DNA from: Marchantia polymorpha subsp. ruderalis
Lineage: Eukaryota > Streptophyta > Marchantiopsida > Marchantiales > Marchantiaceae
Direction of reading: 5' to 3'
Length of the DNA: 64,000 nucleotides
NCBI GenBank assembly: GCA_037833965.1
Contig: AP031355.1
Coordinates: forward strand, 20,175,501 to 20,239,500
Under the pieces are notes generated by a model. It saw only the letters and a program-made list of their open reading frames with translations. It was not told where the DNA came from and made no database searches. Of this stretch, positions 1 through 10,718 are shown one piece after another (position 1 is the stretch's first letter; the number at the start of each line of letters is the position of its first letter). The translations under genes and the position numbers were made by a program.

Positions 1-670
1 TTGAGAGGTGATACTCTACCTCTCTATTTATATTACTTGAGAAGTTACCATGGTAACATGTGGTAATTCTCCTAACTTACTTTTATCTAGGTAAATTTGA
101 CTAACCCACTATACGTGGCAACATGACATTGGCCTATCTAAACCTTCTAGAATTCTCCGGAATTTAAGGTTGAGGTTGCGACATGCCATTGGAAGCTTTA
201 AAACTTCTACAAGCTTCTTTGCCACTAAGTCAACATTAGACTTAGCTTAGCCAATCATCTTTCATATATTGAGTCAAACCAATCAAATCCAAGTTTCTAG
301 TTAAATATCTAATCCCTTGGAATCTAGCACTTTTGTATACGACAAAATAGAAGTGCTCACTCTTTGTAAAAGACAAAATAGAAGTGCTCACTCCACTATT
401 CTAGATCTCCGCTAATTAATCCGCCAACTATAGACATTGTAGCCAAACTTAGCCATGACTAGATAAATTTAGTTATAACTAACTAGTTTAGTCATAACTA
501 GCTAGACTTAGCTATGCCTTGGCTAATCGTACTTAATCACTTGACCACTTCTAGTACTTAGTACATATGTGCAACACCAGGTCTTACATGCCATAACTTC
601 GGAGGTCGAATGTAATTTGAAGGTTGAATCGGAATGTTGACGGTTGCGATAGCAGGTAGGTAAGGCGGAC
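1..670. other. AT-rich repeat-derived DNA, no gene
   Basis: No coding frame is convincing here. An imperfect tandem duplication of about 60 bases is visible near 113-225, where the pattern 'acatgccattgg ... cttctagaa' occurs twice. From about 420 to 540 there are overlapping short repeats of the type ACTTAGCCATGACTAG / AGTCATAACTAGCTAG. This probably belongs to decayed mobile elements like those that follow, but I cannot name the family. Confidence 0.4.
341..393. repeat. 22-bp direct repeat
   Basis: The 22-base string beginning GACAAAATAGAAGTGCTCAC occurs at 341-362 and again, identically, at 372-393. The offset is 31 bases. The two copies lie in non-coding AT-rich DNA. Confidence 0.85.
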
Positions 671-1080
671 ATGAGATCGCAAGAGACGCAAAGGAGAATG
701 GAAAAGGTAGAGGAGGCCTACCGTCAGCAACAAGACGAGACAACCGACGAGTTGAAGTTACGTTTGGAGAAGTGTTTGAACGGATTCGCGATGTGGGGAT
801 TGCAAACGATGAAATGGCTGAAGTTAGATTCGCTCGAGCAGCGGTTGCTGAGTGCCAAGACTAGCGGATCCGCCGGACACAAACAGATTGTAGAGTAGGT
901 TAACACATTTTCAAAAGAATTGAATAAGGCGCGCCAGAATATAGAAGTAGAGATTGTAAACGTGTTGCGTAGGCTAGGAGTAGATGTAAGTTCAGATGAC
1001 ACCATAATCGCTACATCGGACGGCACAGCCCCTGAAACCGATTCGCCTCTTGCGGTTGATATCCCAGAGTTGCCATTGTG
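671..1080 (+). pseudogene. Coiled-coil repeat-protein fragment with one in-frame stop
   Basis: A reading frame opens at ATG 671 and meets TAG at 896-898. It then continues in the same frame without another stop to TGA at 1078-1080. Together the two parts would be about 136 residues. The first half is rich in Glu, Arg, Lys and Gln with heptad-like spacing (QRRMEKVEEAYRQQQ), which suggests a coiled coil. Both sides of the stop look protein-like (LVNTFSKELNKARQN type), so the TAG is probably a recent lesion. I do not recognise a catalytic domain. Base composition is higher in GC than the neighbouring transposon relics. From memory it resembles a dispersed family of hypothetical proteins in Marchantia; this is not verified. 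The frame is closed by a stop upstream at 650-652. Confidence 0.45.
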
Positions 1081-1519
1081 AATAAAGAGATCAAAGGCTC
1101 TTTCCTTGGGGGGCTTTTCTGTTAATTGGCTTGTCTTGAGTGTAAACCTGTATCCACTGTGTTTGTGTGCTGGTGTGTGATCCAGGCATTGAGCACAGTG
1201 CGCTCCTGTTTGTCAAAGTTACCGCATCAGGAGTTGTGGGTATTCGGCTTGAATGTTCTGAGTAGTCGAGGATCTTGGGATTTAAGCAAGTTCAAGTCTG
1301 AGTATTCGGGTCAGTTTGTCGGGGTGTATGGAATGCTGGGAAGTTTTCCTCCTGAAACATAAGTGTGGAGTCGCAACCGATTCCTAAAGATGTTGATTGG
1401 AAAAGTTTCAAGCTATGGTCATGGTTATGCACTACTTTGCGGGGGTTCGGCTCTAGCTAGGAAGTGTATTCTATGAGTGGCATTGGCCTGAGAAGTGAAA
1501 CTCTTTAATAGAATGCTAT
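1081..1519. other. No gene seen
   Basis: This stretch has balanced base composition and follows the coiled-coil fragment. It could be the 3' continuation of that repeat family. A short open frame at 1126-1362 has no recognisable motif and is not called. Confidence 0.3.
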
Positions 1520-2840
1520 TCTGTGACAAATCGTGACTTTTGTGGTTGTTTCTGTCCTCGTGGGATCGGATCTGTACCATTATGCTCCATTTTGGTATTT
1601 GTCTGTTATTACAGGAATCATCCAAAGAGTTTACTTTTTGTCCAAACTACGGAAGAACGTGGAGGCTTATGTTCATAGTTGTGTTGCTTGTCAACCAAAC
1701 AAGGCAAGTAATCAAAAACCAGTTGGTTTATTACAACCTCTTCCTATTGCCAAACAGCGATGAGAACATGTCTCCATGGATCTTGTATGTGAGTTATAAA
1801 AAACTTTGTAAGGAAATGATTTAGTGGTGATTTTTGTGGACAAATTGAGCAAGATGATTCACATCAGACCAATCACAAAAATAGTGATAGCTCCACAACT
1901 TGCTGAGTTGTACTTAGATGATGTTTTTGTGAATCATGGATTAAGCAAAGTCTTAATCACTGATAGAGGTATTGATTTAACTAGTTTGTTTTAGAAAACT
2001 TTGTTTAGTTTTTTCAAAACAAAATTAGCAATATCAACAGTTTTTCATAGCAGATTGATGGTCAAACAGAGAGAGCCAATAGAACTGTAGAAGATATGTT
2101 ACGGCCATTCACATTAGAGTAACAAGAAGAGCAGAAAACTGTTTTGACTCTTGTGGAATTCCCAAAAAAAAATTATGTAAATGCATCCCCAAAGGTGTCT
2201 TCATTTTACCTCATTTACGATGCTCATTCCATTACTACATCAAGCTTGATGAAGTTTTTGAAAGGAGAAGAGTTTTAAACTAAGGTAGCCACAATCAATG
2301 AAATTGTGGAACATATCCATTGAAGTCTACATCAAGCAAAGGAGAAATTGTTGATTGTTCAAAATCAACAAAAATAGCATGATAATGCTCATTATGGGGA
2401 GTTAATTTTCAGATTGGAGATCAGGTTTGACTATCTATAATAAATTTGTCTCTTGTAAGAACCCCAAAGTTTAATCATTAATTCATCGGTGCTTTTGTGA
2501 TATTGAAAGTGTTGGTGAAGTGTCATACAAGTTTGAGCTTCCGTCACATATGAAAATATATTCTATTTTTCATGTGTCACAATTGCAAAAACATGAATCA
2601 CCATCAAAACAATTCACAAATTAACCATGGTTACCTCTTTTACCAACCTTGATAGCTGATCATGAGTATTGAAGGTGGAAAAAATCCTCAAGAAACGGAT
2701 TTGACGCCATAAGTATTCCAAGGTTGGGTATTTGGTTGAATGGATAGAATATCCATCATATGAATTAACTTGGTAACCAACTAGAAATCTAGCTAATGCA
2801 CCGTTGATAGTTTAAGATTTTGAACAAATGTGCAACGAGG
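1520..2840 (+). mobile_element. Ty3/gypsy chromovirus relic: integrase and chromodomain
   Basis: The + strand carries the 3' end of a gypsy pol gene in several broken frames. At about 1620-1730 is the zinc-binding part of integrase, with Cys-x2-Cys (SCVACQ) followed by the typical NKASNQKPVGLLQPLP. The catalytic core follows. The first Asp is in an MDL context near 1775. The second is in LITDRG near 1955. The glutamate is in DGQTERANRT near 2060, which needs a different frame. Around 2675-2835 a chromodomain can be read (YSKVGYLVEWIEYPSYELTW), interrupted by TGA and TAA codons. This domain order defines chromoviruses. The copy is dead, with multiple stops and frameshifts. The gag, protease and RT parts are absent on this strand; matching parts lie on the minus strand at 5,750-9,634. 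Confidence 0.85.
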
Positions 2841-2874
2841 ACATTGCGTCTAAAAAATAGAGAGCTTGTTACCA

Positions 2875-3272
2875 TGTTTAGTTAGTTTTAGCTACAGTAG
2901 AGGTTACTCTAAATGTTGATATAGATACTTTAGTGTGCACTAGTCATAGCTGCCACTTCAGCGATCCGCGCGTTTGGTAAGGAGAGAGTATATGTGTTAG
3001 TTGACAACGCCATGTCATCAATCCTTGTGCCTATTAGATAAAAATTGAGTGTGTTAGTTGAGTGCGTCACGTCCGCAATCTGTGTGCTTGTTAGAATTAT
3101 CCGCCATGTCACCCATCCACTAGGAGTGGGATGGATGGTGGGGATAAAATCTTATCTTGTACTTGTTACTGAGACCTATATAAGGGAGAGGAATAACATT
3201 GTTGCTATCTCTCATTTTCAAAGTTTATGTTTTCATCTTTGAGTGAACTTATCTCTTAACCCTAATGTTACA
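2875..3272 (+). repeat. 3' LTR of the chromovirus relic (about 398 bp)
   Basis: The segment begins TGTTTAGTTAG and ends TAATGTTACA, giving the TG...CA ends of an LTR. It lies directly after the chromodomain and a purine-rich run (AAAAAATAGAGAG) that could be the polypurine tract. A near-identical-length copy (397 bp) lies in reverse orientation at 9,635-10,031. Shared blocks include TAGAGGTTACTCTAAATGTTG-like and TTTGAGTGAACTT-like strings. A TATA-like element (CTATATAAGGGAGAGG) near 3,177 would mark the LTR promoter. Confidence 0.85.
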
Positions 3273-3949
3273 TTATATGATTAATGATTAAGAAGAAGCA
3301 CTATTATTGGTGAAGTTTCTAAGCACATGATTGAATTAGTCAAGATTGACGATAAATTCAATCTTGTAGTTTCGTTGCCCAAATGGAAAAGTTGGATCAT
3401 TATGTGATTAATGATCAAGAAGGAGCACCAGTACGGATAAAGTTCATGAAGACAGGACTAAACTAGTCAATATTGACGATTACTTCAATCTAGATGATAC
3501 GCTGATCAAAGTTATTTCTTGGAAAAGTTTCAGACTACATTGCGGTAGTATATTGGTTTTGCACGATGAGCACATGTAAAGTTTGCCAGCATGATTACTT
3601 CAGTTATCTCTTTATATTATTATTCTATATTATGATGGTTACGGTTTAGTTCTAATTAAAGTTTGTTAAAAAGTGATATTGTATTTTCTTTTCTAGAACT
3701 TTGTGCAGAGTAATAATATAGATTACAAGATTTTTGTTCACTTTATGTTAGCCGATTTTTATTAACACTTTATGTTATTACTCTATCTGTTATGACTACA
3801 GTTTAATTCAAATTAACTCTTGTGTGAAGAGTATCATTGTGCTACGTTTCTAACTAAAACTTCATGTAGAGTATTAATATAGATTACGAATGTGATTGTT
3901 TACTTCACATGAGTTAAAAGTAAAATTGTTGAAACTAACTCAGTTTAAG
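3273..3949. other. AT-rich remnant with an imperfect tandem duplication
   Basis: Two diverged copies of about 90 bases, both starting GATTAATGAT(T/C)AAGAAG and ending near TTCAATCT, lie at about 3,279-3,365 and 3,398-3,491. The rest is AT-rich DNA without a gene. It is probably the internal region of another decayed LTR element. Confidence 0.5.
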
Positions 3950-4175
3950 AAGTTATATCAGATCTTAGCTATATATAGCTAGAAGGTCTCTATACTCTAG
4001 GATTTATATATTATTCAAAAAAAAATTTACATTCTAAGGCATGTGAGTTTTCCCGTGGACGTAACATGTTGTGATGAACCACGTTACATTTGTGTGGACT
4101 CTCGTTGTTATTTTTGCATGTTAGTGTTACTTGTGTTATCTTGAGTTTCCTATTGACAATCATAGATAAAATATG
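3950..4175 (+). repeat. LTR end and primer-site relic of a second LTR element
   Basis: The block around CATGTTGTGATGAACCACG (about 4,050-4,158) matches, in reverse orientation, the sequence at 10,719-10,860. The similarity ends at TTGACA (4,158). It is followed by TCATAGATAAA, a weak counterpart of the CTATCAGAGC primer-site string seen next to the other copy. Only the 3' part of the LTR is well conserved; its 5' limit is uncertain. Confidence 0.55.
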
Positions 4176-4484
4176 TGAAAAGATTTAAATTTAAATCTAA
4201 TTTTTTTATATTATTCCTTATTCAAGTTAACAAAATGAGATTATTCAAATCTTTTGAATTTATTTTGCTATATTTTGAAAAACTTAATGAAGGTCATATT
4301 AAAATATAATTTAACATGTAGTATGTTTAAAAGGCTTTCTGATGATTGATCCAAATTTTTTATAAAAATTTATAACTTCAACTATTCAAAAGAAGAGATA
4401 GATCATCAATTTTTCATCAAATATTTTAGAAAATTCATAGCAATAATTTTTTTGATTCAATTATTGTGTACTCGTCATCGCTCG
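4176..4484. other. AT-rich DNA, nothing recognised
   Basis: About 75 percent A+T by eye, with runs of A and T. No open frame or repeat stands out. Confidence 0.4.
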
Positions 4485-5327
4485 TTACTCTCTTTCTCTT
4501 CGCCACTCGTCTCTCTGGCTTTCCCGTCTCCGCACAACTTCCACCTGAACTGGTCCTCGGGCTGTCGTTTGTGGTGGAATGGAGGGTTGACTGATATCGT
4601 TTTCGGTCCCTTCTTTGGACTCGGCCGTCCAGATTTCCTGCTCCTTTGGAAATCGCTTCTCCTCCTTTTTCGTAAGCAACCCCATGCCTCGGTAGAAAAT
4701 CACCAGGAAGAGAGTGAGATGATTGACCAATGCACCTGTCCACCGATCGGACGCATTCATCCAGACAAGATCGTGAAAGATACTTGCCAAGTGTACTCCC
4801 TGTCCCTTCAAGATTCGTTCAAAGAACCTTACCTGCCAGGCCGTCACATACGTCGTACGTGCTAGTCGCAAGATGTGCATAATTTCCAACGCAATCGCCC
4901 TTCTCTTCGGATTTATGTAATCCGCTGTCTTCCATTCGTTCGTCTCCTGACTCCCGAAACTGAAGAGTGATCCGTAAGAGAATTCTTTGGTGCGCGTAAG
5001 TCCCACGCTACTCTTTTCAAACAAAAGGTCTGCGTCGGTACCTGCGCACGGTCTCATCACCTTCGTCTAATGCTCAATTGTCCAGAGCATGGGATTACCT
5101 CGAAGCTTCACGCCCTCGGTCACGTTCTTATCCATTATCTCCTTACAGATACTCGCCGAAACGCAATTCCAATTCCAATTCCAAAAGAGGAATTCAAGTC
5201 GCAACTCACCAAGCTCGCGACTGAAGGGTTGCAATTCTTCGTAGGGCACCTTCATGGGAAGCAATTTCCGCACCTTGTCACTCTTCTTTGGCCCCATGAC
5301 TTCGATTCGCGTCTTCGCTGCTAGCAA
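4485..5327 (-). pseudogene. Decayed repeat-protein reading frame (unknown family)
   Basis: On the minus strand a frame runs from about 5,327 to 4,485 and is interrupted by a single TAG at 5,067-5,069. The part after the stop is protein-like: helical, with INPKRRAIALEIMHILR, then WQVRFFERILKGQGVHLA, then FHDLVWMNASDRWTGALVNH. The end is rich in Lys, Glu and Arg. Layout and composition resemble plant transposon-associated hypothetical proteins, and from memory Marchantia repeat proteins; I cannot assign a domain. Before 5,327 the same frame carries further stops (TAA, TGA within 5,328-5,360), so the N-terminal side is also broken. GC content is well above the flanking transposon DNA. It may be the N-terminal counterpart of the coiled-coil fragment at 671-1,080, but the two lie in opposite orientation. 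Confidence 0.45.
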
Positions 5328-5749
5328 GGTCGGTCAATTTCGTTATTTCTCTCGCTTTCTCGTTCTTGGTCGATATCGCAATGTCGGCGTGATGACTCCT
5401 CGTACTGCCCTTACCCTTGAAGCCCTAACATTGCCTCCTCCCGCGCCCACTAGAATTCTCGACGCGTGCGAACGTCTTCCGGCCCGTTGCGCGATTCAAA
5501 ATTGAATCTTATGTCCTTGCCGAAGACGCAGCTCTTGCAATGTCCAGAAAAAGTTGCGCTGAAGATCCGAAGATCCGAAGATCTTCGACCGTAGACGAAT
5601 TCTAACTAATCCTGTTATAACTACTCATAAGCTACTAATTCTAACTCGTACAACTACTTTCTAGACAAATGTCTTTTAGTTTTATTGATTTTTAAAGAAA
5701 AACGAAAAAACTATGCACCACAATTTTAAAGATCTTCTTCACTCCCCCA
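5328..5749. other. Junction between repeat-protein relic and chromovirus relic
   Basis: The left part is GC-rich and probably continues the decayed minus-strand frame. At 5,545-5,585 GAAGATCC is repeated three times. From about 5,600 the DNA becomes AT-rich and runs into the RNase H side of the minus-strand chromovirus half. This is the likely position of a rearrangement breakpoint. Confidence 0.4.
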
Positions 5750-6680
5750 TGAACTACAATGTTTGGATCATGATTTTTTGATACAATCATTGTGCGTAAC
5801 TCTTAATCTTGTGGAATCCATATACGTTGTTTGTAAAACGCAAAACCTCTAGCTTTCTCTGCTAAACCAGCTTGTAATGTCTTCATGATCCCTTTATACT
5901 CCTTTGTGACATGTGTCATCTTGCTCCATCAATCTACTTGAATCCTCATTTTTGCAACATAATTCAAACAAGGCATGCGTATGAGAGCATCCACAAAGTT
6001 GCTTCTTGCTCTCCACGTACACAATTTTCAAGTTGAAGCGTTGACGCCACTCTGTACATCGAATTTTTCATTTAGACAAATCGTTTAGAGTTTTCAAAGA
6101 AATCAATGATCTATGATAGGTCTTTACCACAAACTCCTTATACTCAAGTAATGCTTCTAGGGTTTGGTTGCCAACATAATGGTTAACTCCTCCCGTTCTG
6201 TAGTGTGATAATTTTATTTTGATGCCACCAACTTCTGAGAATAGAAATCAACTAAATGTCATCCATCTTTTCATTCTTGTTGAAGTATGTCACCCACCGT
6301 TGTACCTGATGCGTTAGTAGCCAACTTGATAGACGGTTAGGATCATACCACTTGAGTAAAGGTGCGTGTATCAAAACATCTTTCAATGCTTGAAAAGCTA
6401 ACTCTTGAGCTATTTCATATCTTCATTTTTGACATTTTCCTAACATGGAAGTCAAGGCCTGAGCTAGGCAAGCAAAATTTTTCACAAATCTATGATGGAA
6501 TCCAGTGAGCCCTAGAAAACTCTTCAACTGAGTTTGATTATCAAGTGCTGTCCATTTCTAAATGGCATATATCTTTTCATTCATCACTTGGATTCCTAAG
6601 GCTGTAACTCTATGATCCAATTAATCTAATTCTGATTTGCCAAGTTTAAATTTTGAAGCTTAGGCATAAAATTGATAATT
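5750..6680 (-). mobile_element. Chromovirus relic: RNase H and connection region
   Basis: Read on the minus strand, fragments of the gypsy RNase H region follow the reverse transcriptase. They include QTQLKSFLGLTGFH-like and FVKNFACLAQALT-like strings near 6,440-6,540, as in the family's LGL.GYYRRFI motif, then broken frames down to about 5,800. Stops and frameshifts are frequent. No integrase follows; the integrase half is on the plus strand at 1,520-2,840. Confidence 0.7.
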
Positions 6681-6689
6681 TTTCAAAAC

Positions 6690-7414
6690 TTAAAATACTT
6701 CTCGTAAATGATCTTTATGATCATTCAAAGTTTTGCTATACATCAATATATCATCTAGAAAAACAATGGCAGATTTATCTAGATAAGTACAAAAGATATC
6801 ATTCATCAATCTCATGAATGTAACTAGTGCATTAGTGAGATCAAAAGACATCACTAGATACTCAAAGTGGTCATACCTAGTACAAAAAATTGTCTTGTGA
6901 ACATCTTCATCTCTAATTTGAATTTGGTTGTAGCTACTTCTCATATCTAGCTTGGTGAATTACTTTGCTCCTTGAAGTTGATCAAACAAATCATACATAC
7001 GAGGTAATGGATATTTGTTTTTCACCATTTGCTTATTCAATCTCCGGTGGTCTATGCATAGTCTCATTGATCCATACTTCTTCACAAAGAGCACTAGAGC
7101 TTGGTAGAAACATTTTGTTGATTGAATTCCTTGTTCAATATTTCCTCCACTTGAACTTCGCATTCTTCCAATTCGTTTGGAGCCAAACGATGAGGAGCTT
7201 TGCAAGTTGGTGTACTTACCAATATCACCTCAATCTTCTGATCTATTCGCCTCTTTGGTGATAATCCTCCAGGTACATCTTCTAAAAAAACACCTTTATA
7301 TTCCATAAAAATGTTGTTCAAGTATTCCGGGATATAAAGTTTGTTTGTGGACCCAATATCTCTTATAAGTACAATGAAATATACATCATCTCTGAAAATG
7401 GATGTTTCATCCAT
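6690..7414 (-). mobile_element. Chromovirus relic: reverse transcriptase
   Basis: Three overlapping minus-strand frames (7,414-7,094, 7,205-6,960, 6,944-6,690) together cover most of a Ty3/gypsy reverse transcriptase. In order they show IPEYLNNIFMEYKGVF and [14 protein letters not shown], then [20 protein letters not shown] and LFDQLQGAK, then RTRYDHFEYLVMSF-like text. The catalytic FLDDILMYSKT stands in place of the usual Y/F-x-DD box. A frameshift separates the first two pieces, and a stop lies just after the QLQGAK motif. The family would copy element RNA into cDNA; this copy cannot make a functional enzyme. Confidence 0.92.
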
Positions 7415-7680
7415 TACAAAGGGGTAAATTTTTATTCATAGATCTAACTCTATCTCCATAAATTTTCCAACCACTACTTGTAATCACTCTTCTTCTTCAA
7501 TCTACCTTCAGATTATACTGCTCAATCCATGACATTCGAAGGATGACATCATATCAAGGTAAACAAATTATTCTTCATTCAATGTTCTCCTTGTATCTAC
7601 CTATAGATAATTTTAAACTCTATTTTCTATCACTTCAATTTGCTCGTTTGGCAATTCAACTTACTCACTCACGTCCTTCA

Positions 7681-7899
7681 TCATATCAAACTTAACTTCA
7701 TAGCAACACTTATTGATAGAAAATTCTCTGTTGCTCTAAGATCAATTAGAACTCTCACCTTGTTTTCTTCAATCAAATCATCAGTGACAATGAGTTGAGT
7801 TTGCCGTTTACACCTTTTATGAGCTCCCAACCATTGAAATCTTTCAACCTCGCCTTTTCTTCGCTTTGTAGAACCAATAAGATTGCGAGGCAAGTTCAC
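7681..7899 (-). mobile_element. Chromovirus relic: aspartic protease
   Basis: The minus-strand frame contains VRVLIDLRATENFLS, which aligns with the retroviral-type protease active-site motif D-S-G-A-T-x-N-F. Ser and Gly of the D-S/T-G triplet are replaced by Leu and Arg, so the active site is destroyed. It lies between gag and reverse transcriptase as in intact elements. Confidence 0.75.
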
Positions 7900-8006
7900 T
7901 GGTGATCATTGTTTTCCGAAACTTCATCCTATACCTTTTTATACTCTATACCCTCCATGTTGTTGAACAGTCATCACTGTATGGATTTTCCTTCTTGTGA
8001 TGCCGT

Positions 8007-8936
8007 TCAAATTTGGAAAATCTTGGCAATGTGATTCATTTGTCCACATGCATAGCATTGACAATTGTCACGAAGTTCTACTTTTCCTTGAATCATTGTG
8101 TTATTTGCATAAACTTCTTGCAAATTTGAAACTCTTGGTCGCCAAATCTCACCTCGAAATCTTGATGGTGGTCCTCTTGTTGGTGCAAACCCTATTGTAC
8201 GTCGAAGGTTTCCCAACTTCATTGGTGTTTGACCTGAAGAATCTTGAAAATTGCTTATTGATTCAACATGTGTGACATCAAAAGCATCCAAAATTTGTTG
8301 AACAATTGCGATTTCTTCATTCACTTTGGATATATTATTTACTATCAATTCCTTTCAAATTCGATCATTCAAACCTCGTTTGAATACGTCAAAGGTTTAT
8401 ATTTCACTCATATCCATGATAAATACTTGAATGATCATGGATATTACTTTTTTGCTTTAAATTTCACAATTTCATTCTTGCAGTTTGAAGAGAGTACACC
8501 GCTTGAAAATGTTACAGATTTATTTCCTGCATTCCACTTCACGAAATGGTAGCAACTTGTGCTGAAAGCATTCTCTCCCATGTTGTGTATCATGTGAAAG
8601 CTTTATCTGGAAGATAAGATCTCATGAACATTCTTGCAATGTAATCAGAAACATGAAATTGGTATAAATGAATATGCATCCTCATAATCCATCACTCCAA
8701 CACTCCCATCGCCCTATTACCTTTGTAAGCTTTCACTTTACGGGATTTTTTCATTGAAGTAAAAAAATTGCTTGATCTTCATTCTTTTGAAGACGTCTCA
8801 TATTTGACTCTGCTACATCTATAGTAATTGGTTTGTGCTGAACTTGGGAAGCTTGAACTTGAAGTTCAATTTCCATCTCTCCAACTCTTTCTCTCTCTAC
8901 TTTCTCACTCTCCAATACAAAAATGTTATTTTCCAT
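8007..8936 (-). mobile_element. Chromovirus relic: gag with zinc knuckle
   Basis: The minus-strand piece 8,348-8,007 ends with CYACGQMNHIAKIF, a CX2CX4HX4C zinc knuckle whose last Cys is replaced by Phe. Upstream, 8,936-8,751 encodes a Glu-rich stretch (ESEKVERERVGEMEIELQ) that fits the gag N-terminal side. The pieces are in different frames and broken. Gag would form the nucleocapsid in an intact element. Confidence 0.7.
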
Positions 8937-9615
8937 GGCTTGCTATTTGGTATGCATATACTCTATTGTTTTTTTCAACTCCTTCATTTCCGTCATGATT
9001 GCGTTGAGAATCTCATTCATATCGATTGATGTCCCCTTGCTTTCTCACACTCACTCTAATACAAAGTGAGTATAATCACTATTTGATACCTCAAAAATGG
9101 AACCATAAAAGTTATAGTTGAATCTATCACAGCTCTATAATACTCATCCCCATAATTCCTCACAAGAAAATCTCTCCACGATCTCTTCTGTCGGTAACTA
9201 TTCTAATCTCTACATATGTGCGGAATCGAATTAGGACGGGTGGTTCACGATTCAAATTCATGAAACATTCAGTGTATAATGTATATATTACAAACCCAAG
9301 TCTCTTCATAAATAACTATTGGAAGAATCAATGGCACTTTTGACTCCATCATTCTAGTCATGAAATTTGCATCCCAACAAACCATGAGGTACATCCAAAA
9401 ATGATGTTTCTCCATGCAACAAAAGTGAATATCAAATAGGTTAGGAATCGACCAATGCTGTATTGTATTATTGTCAAGCCCGTCCATATCTGCAAAATCA
9501 TAATTTACTCTTTTTCCTCTCTATGTGCAGATCAATGATCTTAGCTAACCTCTATACATTCCATCATCACTCTTTTGTTATTCAATGAGTGATGATACAC
9601 ACTCAAGGAAAGAGC

Positions 9616-9634
9616 AAGGTTTTTCCAATACCAT
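9616..9634 (-). promoter_or_regulatory. Degenerate primer binding site
   Basis: Directly inside the minus-strand LTR end, the minus strand reads ATGGTATTGGAAAAACC. The TGGTAT core matches the start of the initiator-Met tRNA primer site used by many plant LTR elements (TGGTATCAGAGC); the rest has diverged. Confidence 0.55.
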
Positions 9635-10031
9635 TGTAACACTAGGGTTTAGAGAAAAGTTCACTCAAAGATGATAACATAAACTTTGAAGATGAGATAT
9701 ATTAACAATGGTTCTCTTCTCCTTTACATAGCTCTAATCAATAAGTACAAGGATATAAGATCTTATCATCATCATTTCACTACCAGTGGATGGAAAGTGT
9801 GGCAGATAACCCTAACAAGCATACGGAGTGCTACCGTGGCACTCCTAACTAACACACTTAATCCTTACCTAACAGGCACACATATCGCTGACGTGGCGCT
9901 GTCAACTAATACATATATTCTCTACCTACCAAGCATGCAAATCGTTGACGTGGCAGTTATGACTAGTGCATGCTAAAGTATATATATCAACATTTAGAAT
10001 AACCTCTATTTTAGTTCTAATTGACTAAAGA
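9635..10031 (-). repeat. 5' LTR of the chromovirus relic (about 397 bp)
   Basis: This is the reverse-orientation copy of the LTR at 2,875-3,272, almost equal in length (397 against 398 bp). On the minus strand it starts TCTTTAGTC (TG lost) and ends CTAGTGTTACA. The primer site and gag follow it on the same strand, so it is the 5' LTR of the minus-strand half. Confidence 0.85.
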
Positions 10032-10718
10032 TGGTTATTATAATGATCAAACTCTTCCACAACTATATCAGTGAGAATAGATTTTTCCTTGTTAGCACGA
10101 AGGACCCGGTAACTCGTGTACTCTTTTAATGATCTATTCTCATTGCAAGAAACCTTCCTATTAACAGAATCTTACATGTTGCTAGATCTCATAGCTTCTA
10201 ACTCTGTTGGCATCATAGGTTATCATCCAGAAAATCATTCTCCTCGAGATCAAAGTTCGCTGCATCATTCATCAATGGAGTAAAACAACATCTTTGACAT
10301 TTACACAACAATTTTTTTTAAGTGGTAACTCTTGCCACATCTCCAACAAATCACCATCATACTCTCTTAGTACTTAGTTCTAGATTGGAATATCTTTCTC
10401 TCACCCTTAGACTAGAACCTCTTCCTTTCATTATTCATAAACCTAGATCTCGTGGTAGTCTAGATTCCAATATGCCGTCAATCGGATTTTTAACGTTCGC
10501 CAATGAAATGGGAACTACACCTTTGATCTTTACATGACAATTTTTCTTGATGTGACCATTATTACCACATTTCTAACAAAACATTTTCTTACTCTCAATG
10601 GACATACCACTAGACTGGGATCTCTCGCATGAATAGTCATTCTAGATCTAAATCTCATCATCTTGGATTCAACATTTTGTCAATTGTCGCCATCTCCTCG
10701 CACAGCTCTGATAGCAAT
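10032..10718 (-). mobile_element. Gag relic of a second LTR element with two zinc knuckles
   Basis: On the minus strand two zinc-knuckle remnants can be read. One is CWRCGKSYHLKKNC near 10,300-10,345, a perfect CX2CX4HX4C. The other is a similar knuckle near 10,530-10,575 (KCGNNGHIKKNCHVK) with a stop just before it. Each is followed by VKVKD/VKIKG-like text, so the unit looks duplicated. The region is bounded on the right by a primer site and LTR, and on the left by the chromovirus 5' LTR, which appears to have inserted into it. Confidence 0.65.

Noticed and set aside
4452..4865. Plus-strand frame of 137 codons
   Set aside because: Antisense to the more protein-like minus-strand relic at 4,485-5,327.
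3273..10718. 5-bp target duplication around the chromovirus
   Set aside because: The bases outside the two LTRs (TTATA after 3,272 and AACCA before the minus-strand LTR) do not match, so no duplication is claimed.
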